Of a DNA stretch of 64,000 nucleotides, positions 28,968 to 38,261 are shown piece by piece. A program made the translations under genes and the position numbers. The DNA is from Duganella guangzhouensis (GTDB lineage Bacteria; Pseudomonadota; Gammaproteobacteria; Burkholderiales; Burkholderiaceae_D). Numbering within the stretch: the stretch's first letter is position 1; each line of letters begins with the position of its first letter. The stretch lies in the NCBI RefSeq assembly GCF_009674535.1, contig NZ_WKJK01000010.1:62001-126000 (forward strand). Reading direction: 5' to 3'. The notes beneath the pieces were generated by a model that worked only from the letters and a program-made list of their open reading frames with translations, did no database searches and was not told the DNA's origin.

Positions 28968-29692
28968 TCCCCTGGCTCGACATCCACACCCCATTCCCCG
29001 ACGTCGCGCAAGCGCTGACGAAGGACGCGCCCGGTCTGCTGGCGGCCGGCGCCGACCTGTCGCCGCAGCGCCTGCTGATGGCGTACCAGAATGGCATCTT
29101 CCCGTGGTTTTCCGAAGGCCAGCCTATCCTGTGGTGGAGCACCGACCCGCGCATGGTGCTGATGACCGACCAATTCCGCATCGCCGACTCGCTGAAGAAA
29201 ACCCTGCGCAAGGTCGAGCGCAGCCGACAGGAAGGCGGCCGCTGGCAAGTGCGCTTCGACAGCGCCTTCGAACAAGTGATGCGCGCTTGCGCCGAGCCGC
29301 GCCGCGACGGCCCCGGCACCTGGATTTCGGAAGACATCATTGCCGGCTATGGCGGCTTGCACCGCATGGGCTATGCACATTCGGCCGAAGTCTGGCTGGA
29401 TGATGAACTGGTCGGCGGCGCCTACGGCGTCAGCATCGGCCGCATGTTTTATGGCGAATCGATGTTCGCGCGCGTCACCGATGCTTCCAAGATCGCCTTG
29501 TCCTACCTGGTGCGCTTTCTGCGCGAACAAGGCGTGCAGATGATCGATTGTCAACAAGAGACCGGCCACCTGGCCTCGCTGGGCGCGGCGCCGATTCCGC
29601 GCGCACAATTCCTGGCGCATCTGCGCAACAGTATTGAATTGCCTCAGATCACCGCATGGGAACCAATTGCACCACTGGCCCCAGCCGGTTAA
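28964..29692 (+). CDS. aat: Leucyl/phenylalanyl-tRNA-protein transferase
   Basis: A 242-residue cytosolic enzyme that adds Leu or Phe to proteins with N-terminal Lys or Arg, marking them for ClpS/ClpAP degradation. Conserved stretches are [48 protein letters not shown] and [14 protein letters not shown]. It starts with GTG inside the end of the Nudix gene. The second N-degron transferase, bpt, follows after 39 nt. Confidence 0.96.
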   Translation: MIPWLDIHTPFPDVAQALTKDAPGLLAAGADLSPQRLLMAYQNGIFPWFSEGQPILWWSTDPRMVLMTDQFRIADSLKKTLRKVERSRQEGGRWQVRFDSAFEQVMRACAEPRRDGPGTWISEDIIAGYGGLHRMGYAHSAEVWLDDELVGGAYGVSIGRMFYGESMFARVTDASKIALSYLVRFLREQGVQMIDCQQETGHLASLGAAPIPRAQFLAHLRNSIELPQITAWEPIAPLAPAG

Positions 29693-29731
29693 GCTACCAT
29701 AAAGACACAACCACCGCCCGATAGGACGTGC

Positions 29732-30460
29732 ATGACGTACCTGAACGACCTGCCTTTCGCGACGCTGCAGTTTTATACCACGGCGCCCTACCCTTGCAGC
29801 TACCTGGACGCGCGCCAGGCTCGCTCGCAGGTGGCTACGCCTTCGCATTTGATTAACGCCGACGTTTATTCCGAGCTGGTCAAGAACGGTTTCCGCCGCA
29901 GCGGCATCTTTACTTATCGTCCATATTGCGATGGTTGCCAGGCCTGCATCCCGGTGCGCGTAGTGGCCGATGAGTTCAAGCCCAACCGCACCCAGCGCCG
30001 CGCCTGGATCCGCCACGGCAACCTGATGGCCGGCGTCGCCACGCTATCGTTCTCCGACGAGCATTACGAACTGTATCTGCGCTACCAGAGCCGGCGCCAT
30101 GCCGGCGGCGGCATGGACCAGGACAGCCGCGACCAGTACGCGCAATTCCTGCTGCAAAGCCGGGTCAACACGCGGCTGGTGGAATTCCGCGAGCCGGACG
30201 GTACGCTACGCATGGTCAGCATCATCGACGTACTGTCGGACGGGCTGTCGTCGGTGTACACCTTCTTCGATCCGGATATCGAAGGCGCCTCGTATGGCAC
30301 CTTCAATGTGCTGTGGCAAATCGAGCAGGCGCGCGAGCTCAAGCTGCCGTATGTCTACCTCGGCTACTGGATCCAGGAAAGCCCGAAAATGTCCTATAAA
30401 ACCAACTTCAAGCCGCTGGAAGCCCGCATCAAAGGCGTGTGGAGCGTGCTGGACGCCTGA
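29732..30460 (+). CDS. bpt: Arginyltransferase-type aspartate/glutamate leucyltransferase
   Basis: A 242-residue protein of the bacterial Bpt family. The N-terminal part has [15 protein letters not shown] and [22 protein letters not shown] with clustered cysteines; the C-terminal part has [18 protein letters not shown]. It transfers leucine to N-terminal Asp or Glu, feeding the same N-degron pathway as Aat. The aat-bpt pairing supports the call. The pyrD gene follows 33 nt downstream. Confidence 0.95.
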   Translation: MTYLNDLPFATLQFYTTAPYPCSYLDARQARSQVATPSHLINADVYSELVKNGFRRSGIFTYRPYCDGCQACIPVRVVADEFKPNRTQRRAWIRHGNLMAGVATLSFSDEHYELYLRYQSRRHAGGGMDQDSRDQYAQFLLQSRVNTRLVEFREPDGTLRMVSIIDVLSDGLSSVYTFFDPDIEGASYGTFNVLWQIEQARELKLPYVYLGYWIQESPKMSYKTNFKPLEARIKGVWSVLDA

Positions 30461-30493
30461 TAAAATACGGGCGAACTAACACCAGAGCGCCCC

Positions 30494-31534
30494 ATGTCCA
30501 ACAAATTCCTGTATTCCCTGGCCCGTCCAATGCTGTTCTCGATGGACGCCGAAGCGGCCCACCACTTCACCCTGCCCGCCCTGAAACGCGCCGCCGCGCT
30601 GGGACTGACCAAGCTGGTCGCCCAGCCCAAGGCCGATCCGCGCACCGTCATGGGCATCACGTTTAAAAACCCGGTCGGCCTGGCCGCCGGTCTGGACAAG
30701 GATGGCGCTTACATCGACGCGCTGGCCGACCTTGGTTTCGGCTCGATCGAAGTCGGCACCGTGACGCCGCGCGCGCAACCGGGCAATCCCAAGCCGCGCA
30801 TGTTCCGCCTGCCGGAAGCGCACGCCATCATCAACCGCATGGGCTTCAACAACGGCGGCGTCGACGCTTTTGTCGCCAACGTGCAGGCATCACGCTTCTA
30901 CCAGAACAAGGAAGGCGTGCTGGGCCTGAACATCGGCAAAAACGCCGACACCCCGATCGAGCGCGCCACCGACGATTATCTGCATTGCCTGGAAAAAGTG
31001 TATCCGTACGCCAGCTACGTCACGGTCAACATTTCCTCGCCCAACACCAAGAACCTGCGTCAGCTGCAGGGCGGCTCCGAGCTGGATGGCTTGCTCAGCA
31101 CGCTGAAGGAGGCGCAGTTGCGCCTGGCCGACCAGTACCAGCGCTACGTACCGCTGGCCTTGAAGATCGCGCCGGACATGGATGGCGACCAGGTCAAGAA
31201 CATCGCCGACGCGCTGATCCGTCACAAGATCGACGGCGTCATCGCCACCAACACCACGCTCAACCGCGACGCGGTGAATGGCATGCTGCATGGCGCCGAA
31301 GCGGGCGGCCTGTCGGGCGCGCCAGTGTTCCAGTTCTCGAACACCGTGATTCGGCTGCTCAAGGCCGAGTTGGGCGATGCGCTGCCGATCATCGGCGTCG
31401 GCGGCATCATGCAGGGCTCGGACGCGCGCGTGAAAATGGAGTGCGGCGCCCAGCTGGTGCAACTGTACAGCGGCCTGATCTACGCCGGCCCGGCGCTGAT
31501 CAAGGACTGCGCCGACGCCTTGCGCGGCCGTTAA
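30494..31534 (+). CDS. pyrD: Dihydroorotate dehydrogenase (quinone), class 2
   Basis: A 346-residue FMN enzyme of pyrimidine synthesis, membrane-associated through its N-terminal helices and reducing the quinone pool. Visible motifs: [52 protein letters not shown] with the catalytic serine, NTTLNRDAV and the FMN phosphate site [13 protein letters not shown]. Length fits class 2. Confidence 0.97.
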   Translation: MSNKFLYSLARPMLFSMDAEAAHHFTLPALKRAAALGLTKLVAQPKADPRTVMGITFKNPVGLAAGLDKDGAYIDALADLGFGSIEVGTVTPRAQPGNPKPRMFRLPEAHAIINRMGFNNGGVDAFVANVQASRFYQNKEGVLGLNIGKNADTPIERATDDYLHCLEKVYPYASYVTVNISSPNTKNLRQLQGGSELDGLLSTLKEAQLRLADQYQRYVPLALKIAPDMDGDQVKNIADALIRHKIDGVIATNTTLNRDAVNGMLHGAEAGGLSGAPVFQFSNTVIRLLKAELGDALPIIGVGGIMQGSDARVKMECGAQLVQLYSGLIYAGPALIKDCADALRGR

Positions 31535-31541
31535 GAGCCGA

Positions 31542-32591
31542 ATGGATCAGGTCCAACTGGGTGGCAGCCATCTGCACGTTTCCCGCATCTGCCTCGGCAC
31601 GATGACCTGGGGCGAGCAGAACACCGAGGCCGACGCCCATAGCCAGCTCGACTACGCCGTCGAGCGCGGCATCAACTTTATCGACACCGCTGAAATGTAC
31701 CCAGCGCCCTCGCGCGCCGAGACGCAGGGCACGAGCGAACGCCACCTTGGCAGCTGGCTGAAGAAGACCGGCCGACGCGACAAGATGGTGATCGCCACCA
31801 AAGCGGCCGGGCCGAACGCCAGCGTCACCTGGGTGCGCGGCGGACGGGCGCGCAACTTCGACGCCGCCAATCTGCGGGCGGCGGTCGAGACCAGTCTGCG
31901 GCGGCTGCAAATCGAGCATATCGATTTATACCAATTACACTGGCCCAGCCGCAACGTGCCGGTGTTTGGCAACAACGTCTTCCTGCCCAAGCGCGAGCGC
32001 GCCAGCGTGCCGATCGAAGACACACTGAGCGCGCTGGGCGACCTGATCAAAGAGGGCAAGATCGGCGCGATCGGCATCTCCAACGAATCCAACTGGGGCG
32101 TAAGCGAATTCATCAAGCAAAGCGAGCTGAAAGGCTTACCGCGCATCGCCACCATCCAGAACCTGTACAACCTGAGCGCGCGCGGCTTCGAGACCAGCCT
32201 GCTGGACGAAACCTGCTACCGCGACAACGTCAGCCTGCTGGCCTACAGCCCGCTGGCGTTCGGCCAACTGACCGGCAAATATCTCGACAATCCCAAAGCG
32301 CATGGCCGCCTGAGCCTGTTCCCACCGACCTGGAGCCCGCGCTACCTGCGTCCGGCGACAGTAGCGGCCGCAGCGCGCTACGCCCAACTGGCACGCGAGC
32401 ACGGCCTGACACCAACACAACTGGCGCTGGCCTGGTGCTACAGCCGCTGGTTCGTCGCCGCCACCATCATCGGCGCGACCAGCCTGGAGCAGCTACAGCA
32501 CAACATCGACGCCTACAGCATCCGCCTGCCGCTGGACCTGATCAAACAGATCGACCAAATCCACGCCACCATCACCAACCCCGGCCAATAA
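31542..32591 (+). CDS. Aldo/keto reductase, Tas-like
   Basis: A 349-residue NADPH-dependent oxidoreductase. Catalytic residues are in INFIDTAEMYP (Asp, Tyr), MVIATKAAGP (Lys) and LYQLHWPSRN (His). The C-terminal cofactor site is in TIIGATSLEQLQHN. Overall it resembles E. coli Tas. The substrate is unknown. It starts 7 nt after pyrD and its stop lies 5 bp before the 88-bp palindrome, which may act as its terminator. Confidence 0.92.
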   Translation: MDQVQLGGSHLHVSRICLGTMTWGEQNTEADAHSQLDYAVERGINFIDTAEMYPAPSRAETQGTSERHLGSWLKKTGRRDKMVIATKAAGPNASVTWVRGGRARNFDAANLRAAVETSLRRLQIEHIDLYQLHWPSRNVPVFGNNVFLPKRERASVPIEDTLSALGDLIKEGKIGAIGISNESNWGVSEFIKQSELKGLPRIATIQNLYNLSARGFETSLLDETCYRDNVSLLAYSPLAFGQLTGKYLDNPKAHGRLSLFPPTWSPRYLRPATVAAAARYAQLAREHGLTPTQLALAWCYSRWFVAATIIGATSLEQLQHNIDAYSIRLPLDLIKQIDQIHATITNPGQ

Positions 32592-32595
32592 ACTC

Positions 32596-32683
32596 CGGGG
32601 TCAGGTCCATCATTTCTACACGAGCTCAGCTGTAGCCGTACGGCTACAGCTGAGCTCGTGTAGAAATGATGGACCTGACCCCG
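32596..32683. repeat. 88-bp perfect palindrome
   Basis: The two 44-bp arms (32596-32639 and 32640-32683) are exact reverse complements with no spacer at the centre (CCGT/ACGG). The arm tips read CGGGGTCAGGTCC, a word I associate with REP-type palindromes linked to IS200-like RAYT transposases in proteobacteria. On the plus strand the right arm is followed by TATTTTTT, so it may terminate the aldo/keto reductase transcript. The right arm also supplies the last codons of the AraC gene. No second copy was noticed in the window. Confidence 0.95.
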
Positions 32684-33444
32684 TATTTTTTGGGGGTGGT
32701 GTTGAAGTGGCGCTGGAAAGCGGTGTTGAAGGCGGCCAGGCTGCGGTAGCCGCACGTCAGGGCGGCGTGGGTGACGCTGGCGCCGCTCGACAGGCTCACT
32801 ATCGCGTGCAGCAGCCGCGCGCGCTGGCGCCAGGCTTCGATGGTTAATCCGGTTTCGCGTGGGAACAGGCGCTGCAGGGTGCGCAGGGTGGCGCCGCAGT
32901 CGGCCGCTAGTTCGCTTATCCCGCGCTCGTCGTCCGGGTTTGCTTGCCAGTGCTGGGCCAGTTTCAGGGCGCGGGTGTCGCGCGGCAGTGGCAGCGTCAG
33001 GTCTTCGGTTTCGGCGTTGAGCAGCAGTTCGATCAGCAGGCCGGCCAGCCGTTCGTGCGAGGGGTCGGCCGGCGTCAGCATGCCGATGCCGAGGATGTAC
33101 AGGATCAGTTCGCGCAGCAGTGGCGCTACCGCGATTACCATCGGCGCTTCCGGCAACGGTACGGCGCGCGTGGCGGCGATGTAGAGCGTGCGCATGGCGA
33201 CCGCGCTTTGCATGTCGATGCGGTGCTCCAGCCCTGCCGGCAGCCAGATCGCGCGCGTCGGCGGTGTCAACCAGGCGGCGTCGCGCGTCACTACCCGCAT
33301 CACGCCAGAGGCGGCAAACACCAGTTGTCCCCAGCTATGGCTGTGCTCGCCGATGGCGGCGCCGGCGCGAAAGCTCAGCGCGAGTGTGCGGATGTCGTAA
33401 CCGTCGCCGTCCACGCGCTCAGGGGAAGCGGAAGTCGGGCTCAT
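32644..33444 (-). CDS. AraC family transcriptional regulator
   Basis: A 266-residue regulator from the ATG at 33444. An N-terminal cupin-like sensor (EHSHSWGQLVFAASGVMRV, WLPAGLEHRID) is followed by a C-terminal pair of helix-turn-helices (GISELAADCGATLRTLQRLF and VTHAALTCGYRSLAAFNTAF, then QRHFNTTPKKY). The last residues, GVRSIISTRAQL, are encoded by the palindrome and replace the family's usual tail. The start overlaps the VOC gene end by 26 nt. Effector and targets are unknown. Confidence 0.85.
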   Translation of the reverse strand: MSPTSASPERVDGDGYDIRTLALSFRAGAAIGEHSHSWGQLVFAASGVMRVVTRDAAWLTPPTRAIWLPAGLEHRIDMQSAVAMRTLYIAATRAVPLPEAPMVIAVAPLLRELILYILGIGMLTPADPSHERLAGLLIELLLNAETEDLTLPLPRDTRALKLAQHWQANPDDERGISELAADCGATLRTLQRLFPRETGLTIEAWRQRARLLHAIVSLSSGASVTHAALTCGYRSLAAFNTAFQRHFNTTPKKYGVRSIISTRAQL

Positions 33445-33799
33445 ATTGCATGGCACCGACCAAGTTGCCTTCGGTGTCTTCAAAGTAGATCAGCTCGCCC
33501 ACGCCGTCGATCCGGTAGGGCTGCATCAGGATGCGGCCGCCACTGGCTTCGATCGCGGTCATGGTGGCGCGCAGGTCGGCTACGCCCATGCTGGCTTCGT
33601 AGCCACTCATGCGCACGCCAGGTGCCAGCTCGCGTCGCTGCTGCAGCGCGCCCAGCACACCCTGGCCGGCGTTCTTGATCTGGTAGAAGCCCGGCGGCCC
33701 CCACGGGTCGAAACGCCAGCCGAATACGCTTTCGTAAAAAGTGCGGGCGCGGCCGACGTCGTCGGCGTTGATGGCAAAGTGACGCAGGGTGGCTGGCAT
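33419..33799 (-). CDS. VOC (glyoxalase/dioxygenase-like) family protein
   Basis: A 126-residue protein of paired beta-alpha-beta-beta-beta units. FAINADDVGRARTFYESVFGW and FDPWGPPGFYQI open it, and GELIYFEDTEGNLVGAMQYEP closes it, with potential metal ligands His and Glu. The start at 33799 has GGAG 6 nt upstream. It is probably co-transcribed with the AraC regulator. Substrate is unknown. Confidence 0.85.
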   Translation of the reverse strand: MPATLRHFAINADDVGRARTFYESVFGWRFDPWGPPGFYQIKNAGQGVLGALQQRRELAPGVRMSGYEASMGVADLRATMTAIEASGGRILMQPYRIDGVGELIYFEDTEGNLVGAMQYEPDFRFP

Positions 33800-33888
33800 T
33801 TCGTTCTCCGCAAGAGTGGCGACCAAACCACTATAGTGCCGCCAACCTTGGCGCGCCACCGATGAAATGACAGTTTTTTACCTCTACA

Positions 33889-33904
33889 CGCCACAAGGGT
33901 GGCG
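33889..33904. repeat. Short hairpin in VOC/receptor intergenic region
   Basis: CGCCAC-AAGG-GTGGCG forms a 6-bp stem with a 4-nt loop, just upstream of the receptor promoter. It may be an operator or structural element. No Fur box is visible here. Confidence 0.3.
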
Positions 33905-33918
33905 CTGTAACAACATTA

Positions 33919-33947
33919 TTCAAAATTCATATATATTAATTTATAAC
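33919..33947 (+). promoter_or_regulatory. Predicted promoter of the TonB-dependent receptor
   Basis: -35 TTCAAA (33919-33924), 17-bp spacer, -10 TATAAC (33942-33947), in an AT-rich stretch about 72 bp before the ATG at 34019. Confidence 0.5.
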
Positions 33948-34018
33948 GATTCGTGTCCGATCCGGGGGCTGGCATATAAGATTAGTTCATTACTGTAACT
34001 ATAAAAGAAAGAGTTAAC

Positions 34019-36415
34019 ATGTTGAATCGCCGTACCGCACCACGCTTTGCCCTTGCTCCTTTGCCTCACGCCCTGCTGCTGGGCGGCCTGATGATGACCA
34101 CGCTGCACGCCAGCGCCCAGGTCAGCGCGCCGGCCGATGGGGAGCTACAGTCGGTGGTGGTCACCGGTACGTATGCGAAGAATCGCCGCACCATCGATAC
34201 CGAGTCGCCGGTCGATATCATCGGCGCCAAGGAGCTGCAGGCCAGCGGTTCGACCGAGCTGGCCACGGTGCTGGGCCGCGTGCTGCCGTCGCTGAATTTC
34301 CCGCGCCCGTCCGGCGCTGACGCGTCCGACGCGGTGCGCCCGGCCCAGCTGCGCGGCTTGTCGCCGGACCAGGTCCTGGTGCTGGTCAACGGCAAGCGCC
34401 GTCATACTTCTTCTGTGGTCAACGTCAACGGCACCCAGGGCCGTGGCTCGGCGCCGGTCGATCTGAACGCGATTCCGCTGTCGGCCATCGATCACATCGA
34501 GGTGCTGCGTGACGGCGCCGCCGCCCAGTACGGCTCGGACGCGATTGCCGGCGTCATCAACATCATTCTGAAAAAAGGCGCGGCTGGCGGCGAAGCCGAA
34601 GTCGGCTTTGGCGAATACCAGAAGCATGACGGCCGCGCCCGCTCGTTCCGCGGTTCGGGCGGCCTGAACCTGGGCGAGAACGGCTGGGTACGCCTGGCGG
34701 TGGATGTGGCCGACCGCGATCCAACCAACCGCGCCGGCGCCGATTACCGCAATCCGGCCGAGCCGCGCTACGGCCAGGTCAACCAGCGCTTCGGTGATCC
34801 GAAAACCAAACCGGCAACGCTGTTCGTCAACAGCGAGTACCACGTCAATGAGGACATCGACTGGTACGCCTTCGCCAACTACGGCCAGCGCGACACCTCG
34901 GCCGCCGCCACCTGGCGTACCGCCTATAACGGCACCGCGCTGCGTTCGGTGCTGTTCCCGCAAGGCTTCCTGCCGCTGGAAAACAGCCGCTCGACCGATG
35001 GCTCGCTGGTCACCGGCCTGCGCGGTGAAGTGTCGGGCTGGCGTTGGGATGTCAGCGCCAACTATGGCGAAAATGAATTCCGTCTGAACTTGGACAACAC
35101 CGTCAACCAGGATCTGGGCGCATCCAGCCCTACCCACTTCTACGCCGGCCGCCTGAAGAGCTCGCAATCGCTGCTGAACGTGGACATCGCCAAGGACTTC
35201 CCGGTCGAAGCTTTCAGCGGCCCGCTGACGGTGGCGCTGGGCACCGAGTACCGCCGCGAGGTGTACGAGATCGGCGCCGGCGACGAAGCGTCCTACTACG
35301 GCAGCGGCGCGCAGGGCTTCTCCGGCTTCCGTCCGGTCAACGCCGGCAGCAACAGCCGCGACAACAAATCGGTGTATGCCAACTTTGAGGCCGAAATCAC
35401 CAAGCAGTTCTCGGCCTCGGCCGCCGTGCGCCACGAGCGCTACAGCGACTTCGGCAACACCACCTCGGTCAAGGGCTCGACCCGCTACGCCTTCAACGAC
35501 TGGATCTCGCTACGTGGCACCGCCTCGACCGGCTTCCGCGCACCGTCGCTGGCGCAGCAGTACTACACCATCACCACCACCAATTTCTCGGTGGTCAACG
35601 GCGTCAACACGCCAATCGAAACCGGCACCTTCGCGGTCGGTAGCGCCGCCGCCACCGCGCTCGGCGCGACGCCGCTGAAACCGGAGAAAGCCCGCAACTA
35701 CAGCCTCGGCCTGCAACTGCAACCGACCCGCAACTGGACCACCACCATCGACGCCTACCGCATCGACATCGACGACCGCATCGCGCTGTCGGCCAACATG
35801 ACGCTGAACCAGACGCTGAAAGACGCGCTGGCCGCACAAGGCATCCTGGTAGGCGCCGGCCGCTACTTCACCAACGCCATCGACACCCGCACCACCGGCT
35901 TCGATGTGTTGAGCACCTATCGCTGGGATACCAGCGGCGCCGGCCGTTTCGATTTCACCGCCGCCTACAATCACAACAAGAGCACGGTGGAAAACGTCAA
36001 AGCCAACCCGGCCATCCTGACCGCCAACGGCCTGACGCTGATCGACCGCCAGACCATCAACCGCATCACGGTCGGCTCGCCGAAGGACAAGCTGGGCCTG
36101 ACCACCGACTGGGCGCTGGGTAACTGGGGCGCGCGCGCCGTGGTCACCCGCTACGGCAGCTTCACCGTGCCGCAGAATAACGCCGCGCTGGATCAGACCT
36201 ACGATCCGCAATGGGTGCTGGACCTGTCGGGCAGCGTCAAGCTGAGCAAGGCGTGGCGTCTGAGCGCCGGTATCGACAACGTGACCAACCGTTATCCGGA
36301 CCAGGTCACCTCGGCCGGCAACCTGAACACCAACGGCATCTACCCGTACAGCGGCTGGGCGCCTAACGGTTTCAACGGTCGCTACTACTACGCCAAGGCC
36401 AGCTACAGCTGGTAA
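34019..36415 (+). CDS. TonB-dependent outer-membrane receptor
   Basis: A 798-residue protein with a Sec signal (cut near HASAQ), a plug domain starting SVVVTGTYAKNRRTID (TonB-box-like) with VLVLVNGKRRHTSSVVNVNG and IEVLRDGAAAQYGSDAIAG, and a 22-strand-type barrel ending YYYAKASYSW with the C-terminal aromatic needed for outer-membrane insertion. It resembles receptors for organic substrates rather than classical siderophore receptors, but the ligand cannot be read from sequence. Energy would come from a TonB system such as that at 8-12 kb. Confidence 0.93.
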   Translation: MLNRRTAPRFALAPLPHALLLGGLMMTTLHASAQVSAPADGELQSVVVTGTYAKNRRTIDTESPVDIIGAKELQASGSTELATVLGRVLPSLNFPRPSGADASDAVRPAQLRGLSPDQVLVLVNGKRRHTSSVVNVNGTQGRGSAPVDLNAIPLSAIDHIEVLRDGAAAQYGSDAIAGVINIILKKGAAGGEAEVGFGEYQKHDGRARSFRGSGGLNLGENGWVRLAVDVADRDPTNRAGADYRNPAEPRYGQVNQRFGDPKTKPATLFVNSEYHVNEDIDWYAFANYGQRDTSAAATWRTAYNGTALRSVLFPQGFLPLENSRSTDGSLVTGLRGEVSGWRWDVSANYGENEFRLNLDNTVNQDLGASSPTHFYAGRLKSSQSLLNVDIAKDFPVEAFSGPLTVALGTEYRREVYEIGAGDEASYYGSGAQGFSGFRPVNAGSNSRDNKSVYANFEAEITKQFSASAAVRHERYSDFGNTTSVKGSTRYAFNDWISLRGTASTGFRAPSLAQQYYTITTTNFSVVNGVNTPIETGTFAVGSAAATALGATPLKPEKARNYSLGLQLQPTRNWTTTIDAYRIDIDDRIALSANMTLNQTLKDALAAQGILVGAGRYFTNAIDTRTTGFDVLSTYRWDTSGAGRFDFTAAYNHNKSTVENVKANPAILTANGLTLIDRQTINRITVGSPKDKLGLTTDWALGNWGARAVVTRYGSFTVPQNNAALDQTYDPQWVLDLSGSVKLSKAWRLSAGIDNVTNRYPDQVTSAGNLNTNGIYPYSGWAPNGFNGRYYYAKASYSW

Positions 36416-36421
36416 GCCGGG

Positions 36422-38143
36422 TTAAAACTCTTCCCAGCCGCTCTCGCCACTCGCCGCCGTCGCGGCGGGCTTGGCCGGAGCGGTAATTTTTTTGGCCGGC
36501 GGCCGTGGACGCGCCGCCGCACTCACGGCGGCCGGAGCCCGCGCCACCGCCGGCTTGCGCGCCGGCAGCGCCGCATACGCTGGCTGTCCCGCCAGCTTGA
36601 ACACGCTGACCGCCTGCGCCAGCAAATCCGCCTGATCGCGCATGCTTTGCGCCGCTGCGGCGGCTTCCTCCACCAACGCGGCATTCTGCTGCGTCACATC
36701 GTCGATCGAGACGATGGCCTGGTTGACCTGTTCAATGCCGGTGCTCTGCTCGCTGCTGGCGGCGCTAATCTGATGCATGATCTCGGCCACCTGCTGCACC
36801 GACTGCACAATGCTGTCCATGGTCGCGCCGGCCTGGTCGACCAACGCAGCGCCGGTGTCCACGGTTTCCACCGAATGGCTGATCAGTTCCTTGATCTCCT
36901 TGGCCGCCGCCGCCGAGCGCTGCGCCAGCGTCCGTACTTCCGACGCCACCACCGCGAAGCCCCTGCCCTGCTCGCCCGCGCGCGCCGCTTCCACCGCCGC
37001 GTTCAGCGCCAGAATGTTGGTCTGGAACGCAATGCCGTCAATCACGCTGATGATGTCGACAATTTTGCTAGAGCTTTCCTTGATCGCGCCCATGGTGCTG
37101 ACCACTTCGCCCACCACCTGTCCGCCCTTGGTGGCGTACTCGCTGGCCGCGCCCACCAGCTTGGTCGCCTGACGCGCATGCTCGGCGTTCTGCGACACGG
37201 TGGACGTCAGTTCCTCCATCGACGACGCCGTTTCCTCCAGGCTGGATGCCTGCTGCTCGGTGCGCGACGACAGATCCAGATTGCCGCTGGCGATTTCATT
37301 CGAGGCGGTGGTGATGGTGTCGGTTCCCGAACGCACCTGGCCCACGGTGCGCGCCAGCGACTCGTTCATGTCGATCAGCGCGCGCAGCAACTGGCCGGTT
37401 TCGTCGGTGGTGTTGCATTCCATTTGCATGGTCAGATCGCCGCCGGCCACCGCCTGCGCCATGCCCACGGCGCGATTCAGCGGCTGCGTGATGCTGCGCG
37501 TAATCACATACAGCACCCACGCCGCCAGCGCGGCCGCGACCACGGTCAGCAAAATCATGGTGGTGCGCGAACTGAAGTAAGCCTGCTCCGCCACCGCGCT
37601 GGCGTTCTCGATGGCCGCGTTCTGGAACTTGACCATGTCGGTCAGCGCATTCAGGTAGGCGGTCTGTTCCTTGCGCACCGTGGTCAGCAGATATTTGACC
37701 ACTTCATCGCGCTTGCTGGCGTCGGCCGACATCGACACAAAGGCGGTCTGCACCACCAGATATTTTTCGCGCGCGTCCAGCACCGCCTGCAGCTTGGCCT
37801 TGCTTTCAGGTTCGTTGTCATCGGCGATCAGCTTGCCCAGCTTGTCGAGCCGCTCGGCGTTTTCGATTTTGCGCTTCTCCACCCGTTCCAGCTCGGCCTT
37901 GACCACGGCCGGATCGGTGGACAGCATGGCGTTGCGCATGGCGCGGGCAATATCGTTCAGACCGCCTATCGTTTCGTAAGCCAGTATCACCTTGGGCACC
38001 TTGTCGATGGCCAAATCCTTGGTGTTGTGGTTGAGCTTGCCGAGGTTGCTGATGCCGGTGACGGCAATGCCGATCATGAAGAGGATCGCCACGCCCAGAC
38101 CGGCCGCCAGGCGGTAGCCGATTTTCCAATTACCGAAACCCAT
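36422..38143 (-). CDS. Methyl-accepting chemotaxis protein
   Basis: A 573-residue chemoreceptor. TM1 is at about residues 10-30, a four-helix-bundle periplasmic sensor follows, TM2 is at about 188-207, then HAMP (ITRSITQPLNRAVGMAQAVA) and a signalling domain with the conserved hairpin tip ILALNAAVEAARAGEQGRGF. After a Pro/Ala-rich linker it ends GWEEF, a likely CheR/CheB docking pentapeptide. The ATG at 38143 follows GGGGG-ACAC; an in-frame start 30 nt upstream is less likely. Ligand unknown. It converges on the receptor gene with a 6-bp gap. Confidence 0.95.
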   Translation of the reverse strand: MGFGNWKIGYRLAAGLGVAILFMIGIAVTGISNLGKLNHNTKDLAIDKVPKVILAYETIGGLNDIARAMRNAMLSTDPAVVKAELERVEKRKIENAERLDKLGKLIADDNEPESKAKLQAVLDAREKYLVVQTAFVSMSADASKRDEVVKYLLTTVRKEQTAYLNALTDMVKFQNAAIENASAVAEQAYFSSRTTMILLTVVAAALAAWVLYVITRSITQPLNRAVGMAQAVAGGDLTMQMECNTTDETGQLLRALIDMNESLARTVGQVRSGTDTITTASNEIASGNLDLSSRTEQQASSLEETASSMEELTSTVSQNAEHARQATKLVGAASEYATKGGQVVGEVVSTMGAIKESSSKIVDIISVIDGIAFQTNILALNAAVEAARAGEQGRGFAVVASEVRTLAQRSAAAAKEIKELISHSVETVDTGAALVDQAGATMDSIVQSVQQVAEIMHQISAASSEQSTGIEQVNQAIVSIDDVTQQNAALVEEAAAAAQSMRDQADLLAQAVSVFKLAGQPAYAALPARKPAVARAPAAVSAAARPRPPAKKITAPAKPAATAASGESGWEEF

Positions 38144-38261
38144 GATGTGTCCCCCGCAGTTGGATGCAAGCAACCAGTATATGGGCAGACACCGGGCGCG
38201 GCCGGGGAAAATTTGACGATTGTCCTGCCGCCGCCACAGTGCTGTAGCGGCAGCAATATTG

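Noticed and set aside
33800-34018. Fur box upstream of the TonB-dependent receptor
   Set aside because: The AT-rich stretch does not fit GATAATGATAATCATTATC well enough, and none is seen before tonB either.
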